Shown one piece after another: positions 1 through 7,926 of a DNA stretch of 64,000 nucleotides (position 1 is the first letter of the stretch; the number at the start of each line of letters is the position of its first letter). This DNA comes from Chloroflexota bacterium (lineage in GTDB: Bacteria; Chloroflexota; Anaerolineae; Aggregatilineales; Phototrophicaceae). The translations under genes and the position numbers were made by a program. Under the pieces are notes generated by a model. That model saw only the letters and a program-made list of their open reading frames with translations, ran no database searches and was not told the origin of the DNA. The stretch is taken from contig JAIUNI010000001.1 of assembly GCA_020161935.1 (NCBI GenBank), positions 1-64,000 on the forward strand, in the 5' to 3' direction.

Positions 1-81
1 CCTCATGCTGGCTCATCTTTGTCGGACTTTACGCGCTGGTTGCAGAATGGGGCGCTCGGCCAACTCGCCCCATACTTATGA
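1..81 (+). CDS. possible 3' end of an unidentified gene
   Basis: The first frame is open from the window edge to a TGA at 79-81 and ends ...QLAPYL. Codons end mostly in G or C, as in the real genes nearby. Another frame is also open to about 110 and reads as a hydrophobic stretch, so the assignment is weak. If real, this is the C-terminus of a plus-strand gene convergent with the GH3 gene, with the palindrome at 126-148 between them. The product cannot be named. Confidence 0.25.
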   Translation, partial: PHAGSSLSDFTRWLQNGALGQLAPYL

Positions 82-125
82 ACGCTTGCTTGCTTTTGAA
101 TCCTTTTCCTTAAGTTGACAGCTAT

Positions 126-148
126 GGGGTTTGTCGCCGGCAAACCCC
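126..148. repeat. palindrome of the GTAGGG/CCCTAC type
   Basis: GGGGTTTG at 126-133 pairs with CAAACCCC at 141-148, followed by TACG. It lies just beyond the 3' end of the GH3 gene. The same arrangement, with other stem sequences, occurs near 20026, 31146, 35324, 44157, 49758 and 51232. It probably acts as a transcription stop or an REP-like element. Confidence 0.6.
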
Positions 149-175
149 TACGTGATTCAAATCGGTAGAGCGCTA

Positions 176-1705
176 TTACGCCGCTTTGATGGGGAGTGTT
201 CCGGTGGGGGTGAAGACACCCGCAAGGACTTCAGCGGCGGCTTCGAGCGAGGGGGCGCTGTCGCCGCAGGTGCAGATGACCACCCCCGCGCCTGTCAACA
301 GTCCCGCGTCAAATGGGTTACGCAGGCAGACTAACACTGCTTGGTTCGCTTGGTTCACCAACTCCTGCGCGAAGGCCAACTGCTTGGGGTTGAGGTTGGC
401 GCTGCGGGTGGCGATCACCAGCGTGGATGCCGACTGCGCCAGCGCGTGTGCTTTGGCGACCGCATCGGCGGGATAGTCCTCGGCTTTGAAGGACATGGCG
501 GCGAGCTGCGGGTAGTGTTGGCGCAGGGCAGCGGCGAAGCCAGTCACCCCACCGGCTTCCTGAATACCGCTGTCGAAGCGCGAGTCGAACTCGATCAGCG
601 CGGCATTCGCGTCCAGTGGCAGCAAGCCTTCGTCGGAGAGCAGGGTGGTGGAAGCGCGGGCGGCTTCCTTCGCCAGTTGGATATGCGACGGCTGACGGAT
701 AATGTTAATGTCGGTAGGCTGCGCCGGAAACGCGGCTTTGAGGGCGGCGACACGCTTATTGGCCGCGTCGATCTTCTCCAGCGGTACGCGACCACTTTCG
801 GCGGCAGCGAGAAGACCTTCGTAGGCGGCTTCTTGCAGGGCGCGGGTGTGCGAGAATACGATCATATCGAGACCCGCCAGCGCACCCAGCACAGCCGTTT
901 CGCCGGGGGTGAAGTTTTTGGCGATGGCGTGCATTTCCATGCAGTCACTGGTGACAACCCCCTGAAAGTCCAAATCCTCGCGCAAGAGGCGTTGAATAAT
1001 TTTGCTGGATAAGGTGACGGGCAGTTCAGTATCCAGCGCCGAAAAAGTGGTGTGTGTCGTCATGATGCTGGCGATGCCGTTTTCGATGGGTGCGCGGAAG
1101 GGTTTGAGGTCATGCTCGACCAACTGCTCGATGGAGGTATCCAGTACCGGCAGCGCGAGGTGGGTGTCAATGTCGGTATTGCCGAGGCCGGGGAAGTGCT
1201 TGGCGCAAGCCGCCACCCCGCCGCGTTGGAAGCCGCGTACAGCAGCCGCGCCCATCTCCGCGACACGTTCCGCATCCGAGCCGAACGAGCGTGTGCCGAC
1301 GGCGGGATTGCCCGCGTTGTAGGTGAGGTCGAGGGCAGGGGCGAAGTCCCAGTTGATGCCGAGGGCGCGCATTTCGACCGCCAGCATTTCGCTGACGCGC
1401 TCGGCGAGGGCGGGGCCATCCTGTGCGGAGGAGAGCGCCATCGCGCCGGGGCTTTCGCTAAAGCCTTTGGTCAGCCGTGCCACTGTGCCGCCTTCCTGGT
1501 CGATGGCGATCATCAGCGGGTACTTGGCAGCCTTGTGCAGGCTGGTGGTCAGGCGTGCAAGCTGGGCGGGGCTTTCGACATTCCGCGCGAACAGGATGAT
1601 ACCCCCCGCGCGGCCTTCCCGCAGCCAGTCGAGGATATACTCCGGCGCTTCCAGCCCATAAAAACCGACCATCAACATTTGCCCGATTTTGTCTGCCAAC
1701 TGCAT
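176..1705 (-). CDS. glycoside hydrolase family 3, NagZ-like beta-N-acetylhexosaminidase
   Basis: A 509-aa GH3 catalytic protein, likely removing N-acetylhexosamine from cell-wall muropeptide or glycan fragments. Visible motifs in order are IDQEGG (about 68-73), KHFPG followed by NTDIDTH with the NagZ-type loop His (169-182), and TSDCMEM, whose Asp254 fits the nucleophile. The rest resembles the GH3 C-terminal domain and makes the protein longer than single-domain NagZ (about 340 aa). No signal peptide is seen, so it is probably cytoplasmic. The ATG at 1705 is preferred over an upstream GTG at 1714 because GGGTGA lies just ahead of it. Substrate specificity is inferred from the family. Confidence 0.88.
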   Translation of the reverse strand: MQLADKIGQMLMVGFYGLEAPEYILDWLREGRAGGIILFARNVESPAQLARLTTSLHKAAKYPLMIAIDQEGGTVARLTKGFSESPGAMALSSAQDGPALAERVSEMLAVEMRALGINWDFAPALDLTYNAGNPAVGTRSFGSDAERVAEMGAAAVRGFQRGGVAACAKHFPGLGNTDIDTHLALPVLDTSIEQLVEHDLKPFRAPIENGIASIMTTHTTFSALDTELPVTLSSKIIQRLLREDLDFQGVVTSDCMEMHAIAKNFTPGETAVLGALAGLDMIVFSHTRALQEAAYEGLLAAAESGRVPLEKIDAANKRVAALKAAFPAQPTDINIIRQPSHIQLAKEAARASTTLLSDEGLLPLDANAALIEFDSRFDSGIQEAGGVTGFAAALRQHYPQLAAMSFKAEDYPADAVAKAHALAQSASTLVIATRSANLNPKQLAFAQELVNQANQAVLVCLRNPFDAGLLTGAGVVICTCGDSAPSLEAAAEVLAGVFTPTGTLPIKAA

Positions 1706-1930
1706 CGTAATCACCCGCTTCTATGCACGATCTTTATTCATTGTGACGGTATCTTACAAGACTCCATTGTGCCAGATATTCGGACAAATTGGCAGTTGGG
1801 AAATACATTTACCACAAAGGCACAAAGAGAATTGAAATGTTTAGTAGGCGGAACGTCGGGAAAAGGATGGGTTCGTTTTTCGGGGATGCGCTATAGTGTT
1901 TATCGAATATGAACATATGGGGAACGAAAT

Positions 1931-3319
1931 ATGCTATACCGTTTCATTACGCTGTTTGTCATATTGTTTATGACGTTTAGCGTGAGCAAAGCGTCTGAAG
2001 AGCAGTCACAGAAATGGTATTACGCTTGGCGTGATTCAACTCAAGAACTATTGGCGTACACCGCAGATGGTCAAGTCAATACACTTCTCACCGGACACAG
2101 GGTTAATAATTTGTGGCAGGAGGAGGGTGAGACAGCGATAGCATTGGTAATTGACGAGACCCATTACTCATTCTTTAAATTGACACCAACGGAAGCAATC
2201 CCGATTGATGCAGAATTTGATAATCACATTGATCCTTATAATGTGAATTTTGGTGGACGTTTTTACACTGGATCTTACTTTTTGATCTCTTCGTCTCAAC
2301 AACCCGAAAAAGTGCTTGTTGATCTAAATAAACTACAAGCCAAAGTTCTTAATCATAGACGTAGCCATGATTTTGTTTTGTCAGAAAATCGAGAACTGAT
2401 TCGGTTTTTTAGTGATGTGGGTGAAGATGGGAAGAGCCAATTAGAACTTTGGGAATATAAGCTCGATACGGGAGATGAACGGCTTATTTATCGGCAAGAT
2501 AACAATTCGAGCATGTTAAGTTGTAGCTCTTATAGATATGGCGATCAATGGTTGTGTCATCAAGAGATGGATACTGTCGATGGTAATATTCTCCGCTATT
2601 TTCTGATCAATGAAGATGGCACTACCACAAAAATTATTGATGATCAGCAGTATCAATTACGATGGATTGTCTACTCATCAGATAATGACGACCTAATAAT
2701 TTTCGATAAGTTATGTATGGTGCAATGCTCAGTCGAGGTTTATCCGCGTGGCGAATTGCAGCCTAAGGTTTATCCTATCGATTCAAAGTACTTACCCTTA
2801 CAAGAGAAGTTTGGCTTTATTGGTTTCTGGGTTATCAGTAATGGCTTACTTTTCAGTGATAGTGCTAAAGTTTTTAGGGTCAAAAGTGATGGAACGTTCA
2901 AGGAGTTAGGGGAAAATATTTGCTGTCACGATGTTGGCACATGGTCTCCTGATGGCAAATGGTTAGTATTGTGGAGCGATGATTTTGAAAAGACACGTGT
3001 GTGGAATTTGGATGAGGATAAACTTGAATTCGAGTACGTAAACAGTGAGATGGTTAGTTTAGTAGAATATTTTGAGGGTGGTTTCGTACTTACTGAAGGT
3101 TGTTCGTCTACCCAAGTTTATCTTTACAGTACAAAAGAACCAATGCAGTTTATGGGTGACCCCTGCACTTTCATTTTTCGCATTCTTTCAGATGACACGT
3201 TTCTTATTGATGACAGCTTGAATAATGGAGATCTTGATGAAGGTATCTACCACTACGATCCCATGACCGATACTTACACCTTGTTGATAGCAGATGCACA
3301 TATCGGTACAGGTAGATAA
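1931..3319 (+). CDS. secreted beta-propeller-like protein, unknown function
   Basis: A 462-aa protein starting with a clear signal peptide (hydrophobic 5-19, then SKASEE). The rest is rich in Asp, Tyr and Trp with recurring motifs such as SPDGKW and PMTDTY, typical of TolB/WD40-like propeller blades. No catalytic motif is recognised. Its DNA is clearly more AT-rich than both neighbours and uses A/T-ending codons, which suggests recent acquisition or a lineage-specific gene. It stands alone, with no operon partner. Function not known. Confidence 0.8.
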   Translation: MLYRFITLFVILFMTFSVSKASEEQSQKWYYAWRDSTQELLAYTADGQVNTLLTGHRVNNLWQEEGETAIALVIDETHYSFFKLTPTEAIPIDAEFDNHIDPYNVNFGGRFYTGSYFLISSSQQPEKVLVDLNKLQAKVLNHRRSHDFVLSENRELIRFFSDVGEDGKSQLELWEYKLDTGDERLIYRQDNNSSMLSCSSYRYGDQWLCHQEMDTVDGNILRYFLINEDGTTTKIIDDQQYQLRWIVYSSDNDDLIIFDKLCMVQCSVEVYPRGELQPKVYPIDSKYLPLQEKFGFIGFWVISNGLLFSDSAKVFRVKSDGTFKELGENICCHDVGTWSPDGKWLVLWSDDFEKTRVWNLDEDKLEFEYVNSEMVSLVEYFEGGFVLTEGCSSTQVYLYSTKEPMQFMGDPCTFIFRILSDDTFLIDDSLNNGDLDEGIYHYDPMTDTYTLLIADAHIGTGR

Positions 3320-3400
3320 CTGCTTTTAGTCGTGTGAGTATCTCAACTGCGTTTCTAACCACGCGCCGGTTTCGGGGTAGAGGATAGAAACTGTCGGTAT

Positions 3401-3425
3401 CAAAAGAGGCGCAGCCTGCGCCTCT
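3401..3425 (-). terminator. intrinsic terminator of the TPR-like gene
   Basis: AGAGGCGCA (3405-3413) pairs perfectly with TGCGCCTCT (3417-3425). On the minus strand the hairpin is followed by TTTT. It sits 20 bases past the stop of the gene ending at 3446. Confidence 0.75.
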
Positions 3426-3445
3426 CATCATTTCATGCGGTGAGG

Positions 3446-4540
3446 TTACTGCGAGCCGACCGGAGCCACGCCCACGGGCGCGATGCCACCGGGGGTCGCG
3501 TTGGGGTCAAGCGTGCCGCCCAAGCCCTGCTGCTGGTTGGTGCAGGCCAACTGCGCCGAGTCGCGCTTGCCGACGACGCTGGCATTCTCTTGCAGTGAGA
3601 GCGCACCCTGATATTGGGCGACCGCGCTGCACGGCTGACCGATGGCGACCTGTGTATCGCCGTAGCCGATGTACTGGCTGACCAGCAGTTGGAACACATC
3701 GCGGTACCCCGGTGCTTGGCTGTAGAGGGCGGTCAGTTTGCGGATGGCGAGGTTGTAATCAATCCCCACCGCGTTAATGGCATCCAGATACAAGCTGGCG
3801 ATTAGACTTTCGTAGTTCAGCTCGGTGGTTTCAATGTTGCCGTACAAGCTGGCACGGTCGGTTAGCTGGTTGGCCTCTGCCAAGCGGGAGGTGTCGCCGC
3901 CGCGATACATGGCGAGGGCTTTGCTCGTCAGCGCCTCGAACATGAGCGTGTTGACGGTTGATGTTTGGAAGTCGGGGTCGTAGCCCATAATCGCGTCCAG
4001 CGTGTCGATAGCCGTGTCCCAATCCGATGTCGCGACGGCGGCCTGCGCCTGTTGGAGCAGCGGGTTCAAGTCGGGCGTAGCGCTGCCCTCAATGACCAGC
4101 GGAATATTGGTCGCGGCTTGCGTTTCCTGTGGCGTAACGGCTGCCGGTGTCGCGGTCGGCTGCGGCGTGGCAGTCGGCATGGCAAGGGCGGTCGCCGTCA
4201 CAATCATTTCGTCCAGTCCCGCTACCCCCGGTGTGAGGGTGACAAGATACTGTAAGCGAACCTTCACCAGTTCCAAATTCTTGCTGGCAATATCGGCGGG
4301 CAAACGGTTCATCTGGTCAGCAATGACGGCGTTGGTGGTGGCGGTGGCGTTCGTTTGGGCGATGCGCTGGCCGGATGACCACCCCGCAAAACCCGCTAGC
4401 GCGATGATTACACCCGCGAACCCGACCACGCCGAGGCCCAGTAAACCGATCATTAAACAACCCGGCCCACCGGAACGCGGTTCTTCCTCCGGCATCATCA
4501 TCACGGGCTTAACAGGTTGTGTATCATCGAAATTTTGCAT
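3446..4540 (-). CDS. membrane-anchored TPR-like protein
   Basis: A 364-aa protein. A short cytoplasmic N-terminus rich in Pro, Met and Glu is followed by one long Gly-rich transmembrane helix (about 30-55). Then comes a Thr/Pro/Ala linker (TPQPTATPAAVT) and a C-terminal half of paired helices resembling tetratricopeptide repeats (QAAVATSDWDTAIDTLDAI type). Such anchored TPR proteins are common in Chloroflexota and probably scaffold complexes outside the membrane. The ATG at 4540 is chosen because the extra residues upstream are Arg-rich and the hydrophilic tail starts cleanly at MQNFDD. Partner unknown. Confidence 0.72.
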   Translation of the reverse strand: MQNFDDTQPVKPVMMMPEEEPRSGGPGCLMIGLLGLGVVGFAGVIIALAGFAGWSSGQRIAQTNATATTNAVIADQMNRLPADIASKNLELVKVRLQYLVTLTPGVAGLDEMIVTATALAMPTATPQPTATPAAVTPQETQAATNIPLVIEGSATPDLNPLLQQAQAAVATSDWDTAIDTLDAIMGYDPDFQTSTVNTLMFEALTSKALAMYRGGDTSRLAEANQLTDRASLYGNIETTELNYESLIASLYLDAINAVGIDYNLAIRKLTALYSQAPGYRDVFQLLVSQYIGYGDTQVAIGQPCSAVAQYQGALSLQENASVVGKRDSAQLACTNQQQGLGGTLDPNATPGGIAPVGVAPVGSQ

Positions 4541-4693
4541 TCGTCTCTTGCGCTCCACAGGTCGGTAAAACAAGTATCCACGATGAGCAGATGGTGGGGG
4601 ATTATAGCGGAGGGGCAGCGCGCACGTCTAGCGACGGTTGCCCTACGGTGGGGAGAGGCGCTTAAGAATAGGCGAGTGTTTTGAATGATAATC

Positions 4694-4855
4694 TTATGAT
4701 TCGTCGAGTTCGGGAACATGCTCATCTTCATACTTTTCAATGAGTACTCCGATGACTTCCATGAGCGAAGCGAGCGGATGTGATTCATCTTCGCCAACTT
4801 CATCAATCAGTTGGTCGAGCGTGCTGACGAGGCGGTCATAATCCAAGTTCTGCAT
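4694..4855 (-). CDS. 53-aa protein resembling the N-terminal segment of HigA-type antitoxins
   Basis: A short ORF reading MQNLDYDRLVST... and containing HPLASLMEVIGVLIEKYEDE. This closely matches the region found just before the HTH domain in HigA/XRE antitoxins (LEALIxAYExEHYP). The protein ends at VPELDES, exactly where the HTH would begin, and no toxin gene adjoins it. Codon use looks real and the ATG is followed without interruption to a TAA at 4694-4696. It may be a stand-alone regulator, an antitoxin remnant or a small scaffold. Function inferred from motif resemblance only. Confidence 0.65.
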   Translation of the reverse strand: MQNLDYDRLVSTLDQLIDEVGEDESHPLASLMEVIGVLIEKYEDEHVPELDES

Positions 4856-4893
4856 TGTTTCCTATTAGTCCCGTTTACGGGGCTTTATTCATT

Positions 4894-4919
4894 TTGCCGG
4901 AGGGTTTATCCTCCGGCAA
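4894..4919 (-). terminator. hairpin downstream of the DAO-family gene
   Basis: TTGCCGGAGG (4894-4903) pairs perfectly with CCTCCGGCAA (4910-4919), directly after the stop of the oxidoreductase gene at 4927. The minus-strand T-run is poor, so it may stabilise the RNA end as much as terminate transcription. Confidence 0.55.
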
Positions 4920-4926
4920 TTAGAGA

Positions 4927-6285
4927 CTAATCACTCACCGGTTCTGCCGCCCTGATCCCGTTATCCGATAGGCCGCCCGCGTCATGTTCGACATACGGCG
5001 CGTCGAGGTTGAAGCCGACATAGCTCTCGTCCGGCAGCGGTTGGCGCAGGATACGACTGGCGAGGATTTCACCGGCGGCAGGGGCGGACATGATGCCATG
5101 CCCAACGTGGGCAATCGACAGGAACAAGCCGTCGATCTCCGGCCATTTGTCGATGATGGCACGCTGGCTGTCATAGCGTTCGGTGGTGCCGTCGGGCAGC
5201 GTCAAGTAAGCGTTGTCGCGGTAGACGTAGTAGCCGGCGCGGTGGTAGATGCCGCGCAGGTAACGCGGGTCAGCAAAGCCTTCACCGGGTTTGTGACCAA
5301 ACTGCTTCGCCATCAAGCTGAGAGTGAGCGAGGGGAAGCGCGGGTCACGCAGTTGCTCCACCGGCCAGATGGGGTCAATCAGCGCATCGGTGCGTTCGCC
5401 GTTGTGGTTCGGGATTTTGCCGGTATTCCACTTGTACTCGTAGCCGAAGATCGCGCCGCTTTGCGCCTCTGGCCGGACGTGCGGGAAGGGCGCGGCACTG
5501 ATGACGCAGGGTGCATCTTCAGGGTAGGCTTCGTGCCGCCAGCCCGTCGTAAAACTCTGGCGCGGGCGCATCACAATCGGCAGTTCGATACCGGCGGTAC
5601 GACCGATGGCGCGGGCATTGGCTCCGGCGGCGATGACCACGTTCGGCGCGTCGATCTCGCCGTTGGCAGTCGAGACACCCAGCACTCGGCTGCCAGCAGT
5701 GCGGATGCTGGCATTCTTGGTTTCGAGCAGAATGGTGGTCGATTGGGTGGCGTTCGCCAGCGCGTAGACCAGCGCGTTCGAGTCCATCCATCCGGCGATG
5801 GGGTCGTACTTGGCGGCGATGACACGGCTGCCGAGCCACGGGTAGCGGCTGGCGATGTCGCTGGCGTTCAGGTACTCGGTGTGCGTCAGGCCGCAGCGGT
5901 GCAGGTGGTCAACATCGTCTTTCAGTTTGGCGGCTTGGGCTTCGGTGAAGGCGATAAAGAGATAACCCTGTTCCTTCAAGCCGAGTTTCGTGCCTTCGCC
6001 AAAGTATTCCTCGGCGTTATGAAACACGTCGATGCTGCGCTGCATCAGACGGTGTAGGCACGGAGCCGCCCAGCAGGTGCGGTAATTTTCCAGCGAGGCG
6101 AGTGATGACCCCGCCGCAAGCTGGCTGCTTTGCTCGACGATGACGATACGTGTGCCGGGGGCGGCGCGTTCAATCGCCCATGCGGCGGCAGTTCCGGCAG
6201 GGCCGCCACCAATGATGACCACATCGGCGGTCTTCGGCAGGTCGGCAGGCGAAGGATTGGTGAGGAAGCGAGTGGTTGGTGGCAT
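4927..6285 (-). CDS. FAD-dependent oxidoreductase, DAO family
   Basis: A 452-aa flavoprotein with an N-terminal Rossmann dinucleotide motif GGGPAGTAAAW (about 26-36) and the acidic end of the second strand at IVIVEQ. The C-terminal AHVGHGIMSAPAAGEILA segment is the usual FAD-contacting end of D-amino-acid oxidase/sarcosine oxidase relatives. It likely oxidises a secondary or D-amine with oxygen or an acceptor in the cytoplasm. The substrate cannot be told from sequence. It is monocistronic, with a hairpin after the stop. Confidence 0.85.
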   Translation of the reverse strand: MPPTTRFLTNPSPADLPKTADVVIIGGGPAGTAAAWAIERAAPGTRIVIVEQSSQLAAGSSLASLENYRTCWAAPCLHRLMQRSIDVFHNAEEYFGEGTKLGLKEQGYLFIAFTEAQAAKLKDDVDHLHRCGLTHTEYLNASDIASRYPWLGSRVIAAKYDPIAGWMDSNALVYALANATQSTTILLETKNASIRTAGSRVLGVSTANGEIDAPNVVIAAGANARAIGRTAGIELPIVMRPRQSFTTGWRHEAYPEDAPCVISAAPFPHVRPEAQSGAIFGYEYKWNTGKIPNHNGERTDALIDPIWPVEQLRDPRFPSLTLSLMAKQFGHKPGEGFADPRYLRGIYHRAGYYVYRDNAYLTLPDGTTERYDSQRAIIDKWPEIDGLFLSIAHVGHGIMSAPAAGEILASRILRQPLPDESYVGFNLDAPYVEHDAGGLSDNGIRAAEPVSD

Positions 6286-6360
6286 CTTTTACAACTTTAG
6301 AGAAGGTCGATAAATGAGCTATCTTGAACGTACAGATAAGATATACTGCTGAAACGAGGA

Positions 6361-6591
6361 TTATACCCGTTCAATACTGATGGGCGTATAATCCTCTGGA
6401 ATTTCTTCATGATGATCTACGGCAGCTTCTATCCATAACTCGATAGCTTCTTTAACCCGTTCAATCGCTTCTTCACGGGTCTTACCATCGCTGCCACAGC
6501 CACGTAGACTCGGCACTTCGGCAATCCAGATGCCATCTTCGTCTGTGTAAAGCAAGACCTGTCGATCTTTGGCAGATTCTTGATGAGTCAT
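6361..6591 (-). CDS. HicB-family antitoxin-like protein, orphan
   Basis: A 76-aa protein with the HicB/UPF0150 partial RNase-H fold pattern: LLYTDEDGIWIAEVPSLRGC, then a Gly and helix GKTREEAIERVKEAIELWIE. The family normally neutralises HicA, a small mRNA interferase, encoded next door. No HicA-like gene (about 60 aa with a GSH motif) is visible on either side. It follows the glycosylase-like gene on the same strand by 67 bases and may be its third operon member. It has no C-terminal DNA-binding domain. Confidence 0.82.
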   Translation of the reverse strand: MTHQESAKDRQVLLYTDEDGIWIAEVPSLRGCGSDGKTREEAIERVKEAIELWIEAAVDHHEEIPEDYTPISIERV

Positions 6592-6658
6592 AAATATTGG
6601 ATTGGTTCGCTTAACGTTGTTGTAAATGGATTTATTTTAAAACTTCTATTTCGCTCAA

Positions 6659-7441
6659 TTACCAAATAGTTTCACTGCTCCATTCTTTACCTTCATCAAA
6701 ACTATCAAAGATAGCTGCATCCAGTACACACGGCAAAACGTTTGCTTGAATACATAGGTTGAGCAGTAAATCAGAAATGAATTGATAATATTGAACATCG
6801 CCTAACCCTTGACCGGTCAATACGCCATTTTGGATTTTGAGATATTGTCGTAACCATCGAAGAATCCGCGAATCCAGAACGAAAACATATCGCGTTAGTC
6901 CAAGCGATTGCCAGAAATTGCGTGATTGTTTTGGTCCAAACTCAATAAAATGCTCCATATAATTTGATGCTTTTTCCTCTAATTCTCGATGGGACAAATT
7001 AGGTGAAGTTTGTCTCTGCAAAATCAGTTTGTCTCGCCAATCGCGTAGGTTATCCCATTCACCTTCATTCAGCATCCTAAAATTACCGCTAATTGCTTTG
7101 GCTATTTTGTTTGTTCTGCGGATGCCTTTCGCATTATTCAATAAATCGAAAGCAGATTTTTCCAAAGAGTTAAACTCTTTACAATCGTTCAACGTTAATT
7201 GAAAAGGACGACGCTCAAGAAAAAGATTTATAGGACTGTTTGGCCCAGAACGTTGTTGTGTTGTTAACAGACACATGAGGATAGCTAACCATAATTTGTC
7301 ATCATCAATTATAGGGGTTGATCCTAAAACATTTTGTTGGAGTCTTGATTGTACAAAGCGTCTGTTACTGTTAAGTTTGTGAGCAACGAAGTCTTTTACA
7401 GTATCAATTTCTTGTCGTTCAAATTCAAATGATATTTTCAT
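6659..7441 (-). CDS. HhH-GPD (Ogg2-like) DNA glycosylase-like protein
   Basis: A 260-aa AT-rich gene. LMCLLTTQQRSGPNSP (about 56-70) resembles the LLSxQTxD helix of the HhH-GPD fold. FGPKQSRNF (168-176) followed by VFVLDSRILRWL (187-197) matches the helix-hairpin-helix and Gly/Pro-Asp region. Lys171 and Asp190 are 19 residues apart, close to the catalytic Lys-Asp spacing of Ogg2/AGOG 8-oxoguanine glycosylases. The fold and residues suggest base excision with lyase activity. This is inference by motif, since overall similarity is low. Its start lies 4 bases after the DUF433 stop, implying translational coupling, and a HicB-like gene follows. Confidence 0.6.
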   Translation of the reverse strand: MKISFEFERQEIDTVKDFVAHKLNSNRRFVQSRLQQNVLGSTPIIDDDKLWLAILMCLLTTQQRSGPNSPINLFLERRPFQLTLNDCKEFNSLEKSAFDLLNNAKGIRRTNKIAKAISGNFRMLNEGEWDNLRDWRDKLILQRQTSPNLSHRELEEKASNYMEHFIEFGPKQSRNFWQSLGLTRYVFVLDSRILRWLRQYLKIQNGVLTGQGLGDVQYYQFISDLLLNLCIQANVLPCVLDAAIFDSFDEGKEWSSETIW

Positions 7442-7445
7442 TGAA

Positions 7446-7730
7446 CTAGGCTTCTAATATTTCATCAAAGAGGCTCTGTTCCTCAGCATCCTGTCGATCA
7501 ATCTCGTCTTGATGTTCGCGGTAGTAGAGAAGTGCCGCTAGGACTTCTTCTTCCGTCAGCGAAAATTCATGCGCCAAGCGGGGGATGTTCCACTGATTGG
7601 CTTCGGCGTTAACGGCAATCATAGACACCCAAATACGCCGCCCGCGAATATGAGGACGGTTACCAAAGAATTTGAAGTCAATGTACTTGCGTAAATCGGC
7701 GGTTGGCGGGATTGTATCTTGTGCGGTCAT
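7446..7730 (-). CDS. DUF433 family antitoxin-like protein
   Basis: A 94-aa protein with the DUF433 core: YIDFKFFGNRPHIRGRRI, then FSLTEEEVLAALLYYREHQDEI, which forms a winged-helix DNA-binding unit. Family members usually pair with a DUF5615 PIN-like toxin. Here the downstream partner is instead the HhH-GPD-like gene at 6659-7441. It is clearly paralogous to the protein at 38323-38649. GGAGG precedes the ATG by 9 bases and a TATAAT-like -10 lies upstream, so it probably leads its own operon and represses it. Confidence 0.88.
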   Translation of the reverse strand: MTAQDTIPPTADLRKYIDFKFFGNRPHIRGRRIWVSMIAVNAEANQWNIPRLAHEFSLTEEEVLAALLYYREHQDEIDRQDAEEQSLFDEILEA

Positions 7731-7751
7731 GAGTTACATCCTCCGCCGAAA

Positions 7752-7757
7752 ATTATA
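7752..7757 (-). promoter_or_regulatory. -10 box upstream of the DUF433 operon
   Basis: Minus strand reads TATAGTATAAT about 22 bases before the DUF433 ATG. A good -35 is not obvious, although TTTGTA lies at a suitable distance from TATAGT. The very short leader fits a self-regulated antitoxin-type operon. Confidence 0.4.
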
Positions 7758-7926
7758 CTATAGGCTATCTTCAAAACCCTACAAACCTTACAGTTGGAAA
7801 ATGGTTTGTTTTAGGCGGAATTAAATCGGCATTTGATTAATTGAGCTTTTGTGAGCCTTATAGACCCGCGATTTGCCTGTTATTACCTGTAAAACAGGCA
7901 CATGCCCGAAAGTTTGAATCACATGG

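Noticed and set aside
1052..1912. 286-aa open frame on plus opposite the GH3 gene
   Set aside because: It lies antisense to a strong GH3 match and shows only shadow composition (Gly/Ala/Val/Arg-rich).
4984..6057. 357-aa open frame on plus opposite the DAO gene
   Set aside because: Antisense to a flavoprotein with a clear Rossmann motif; repetitive Gly/Val/Asp-rich translation with no domain.
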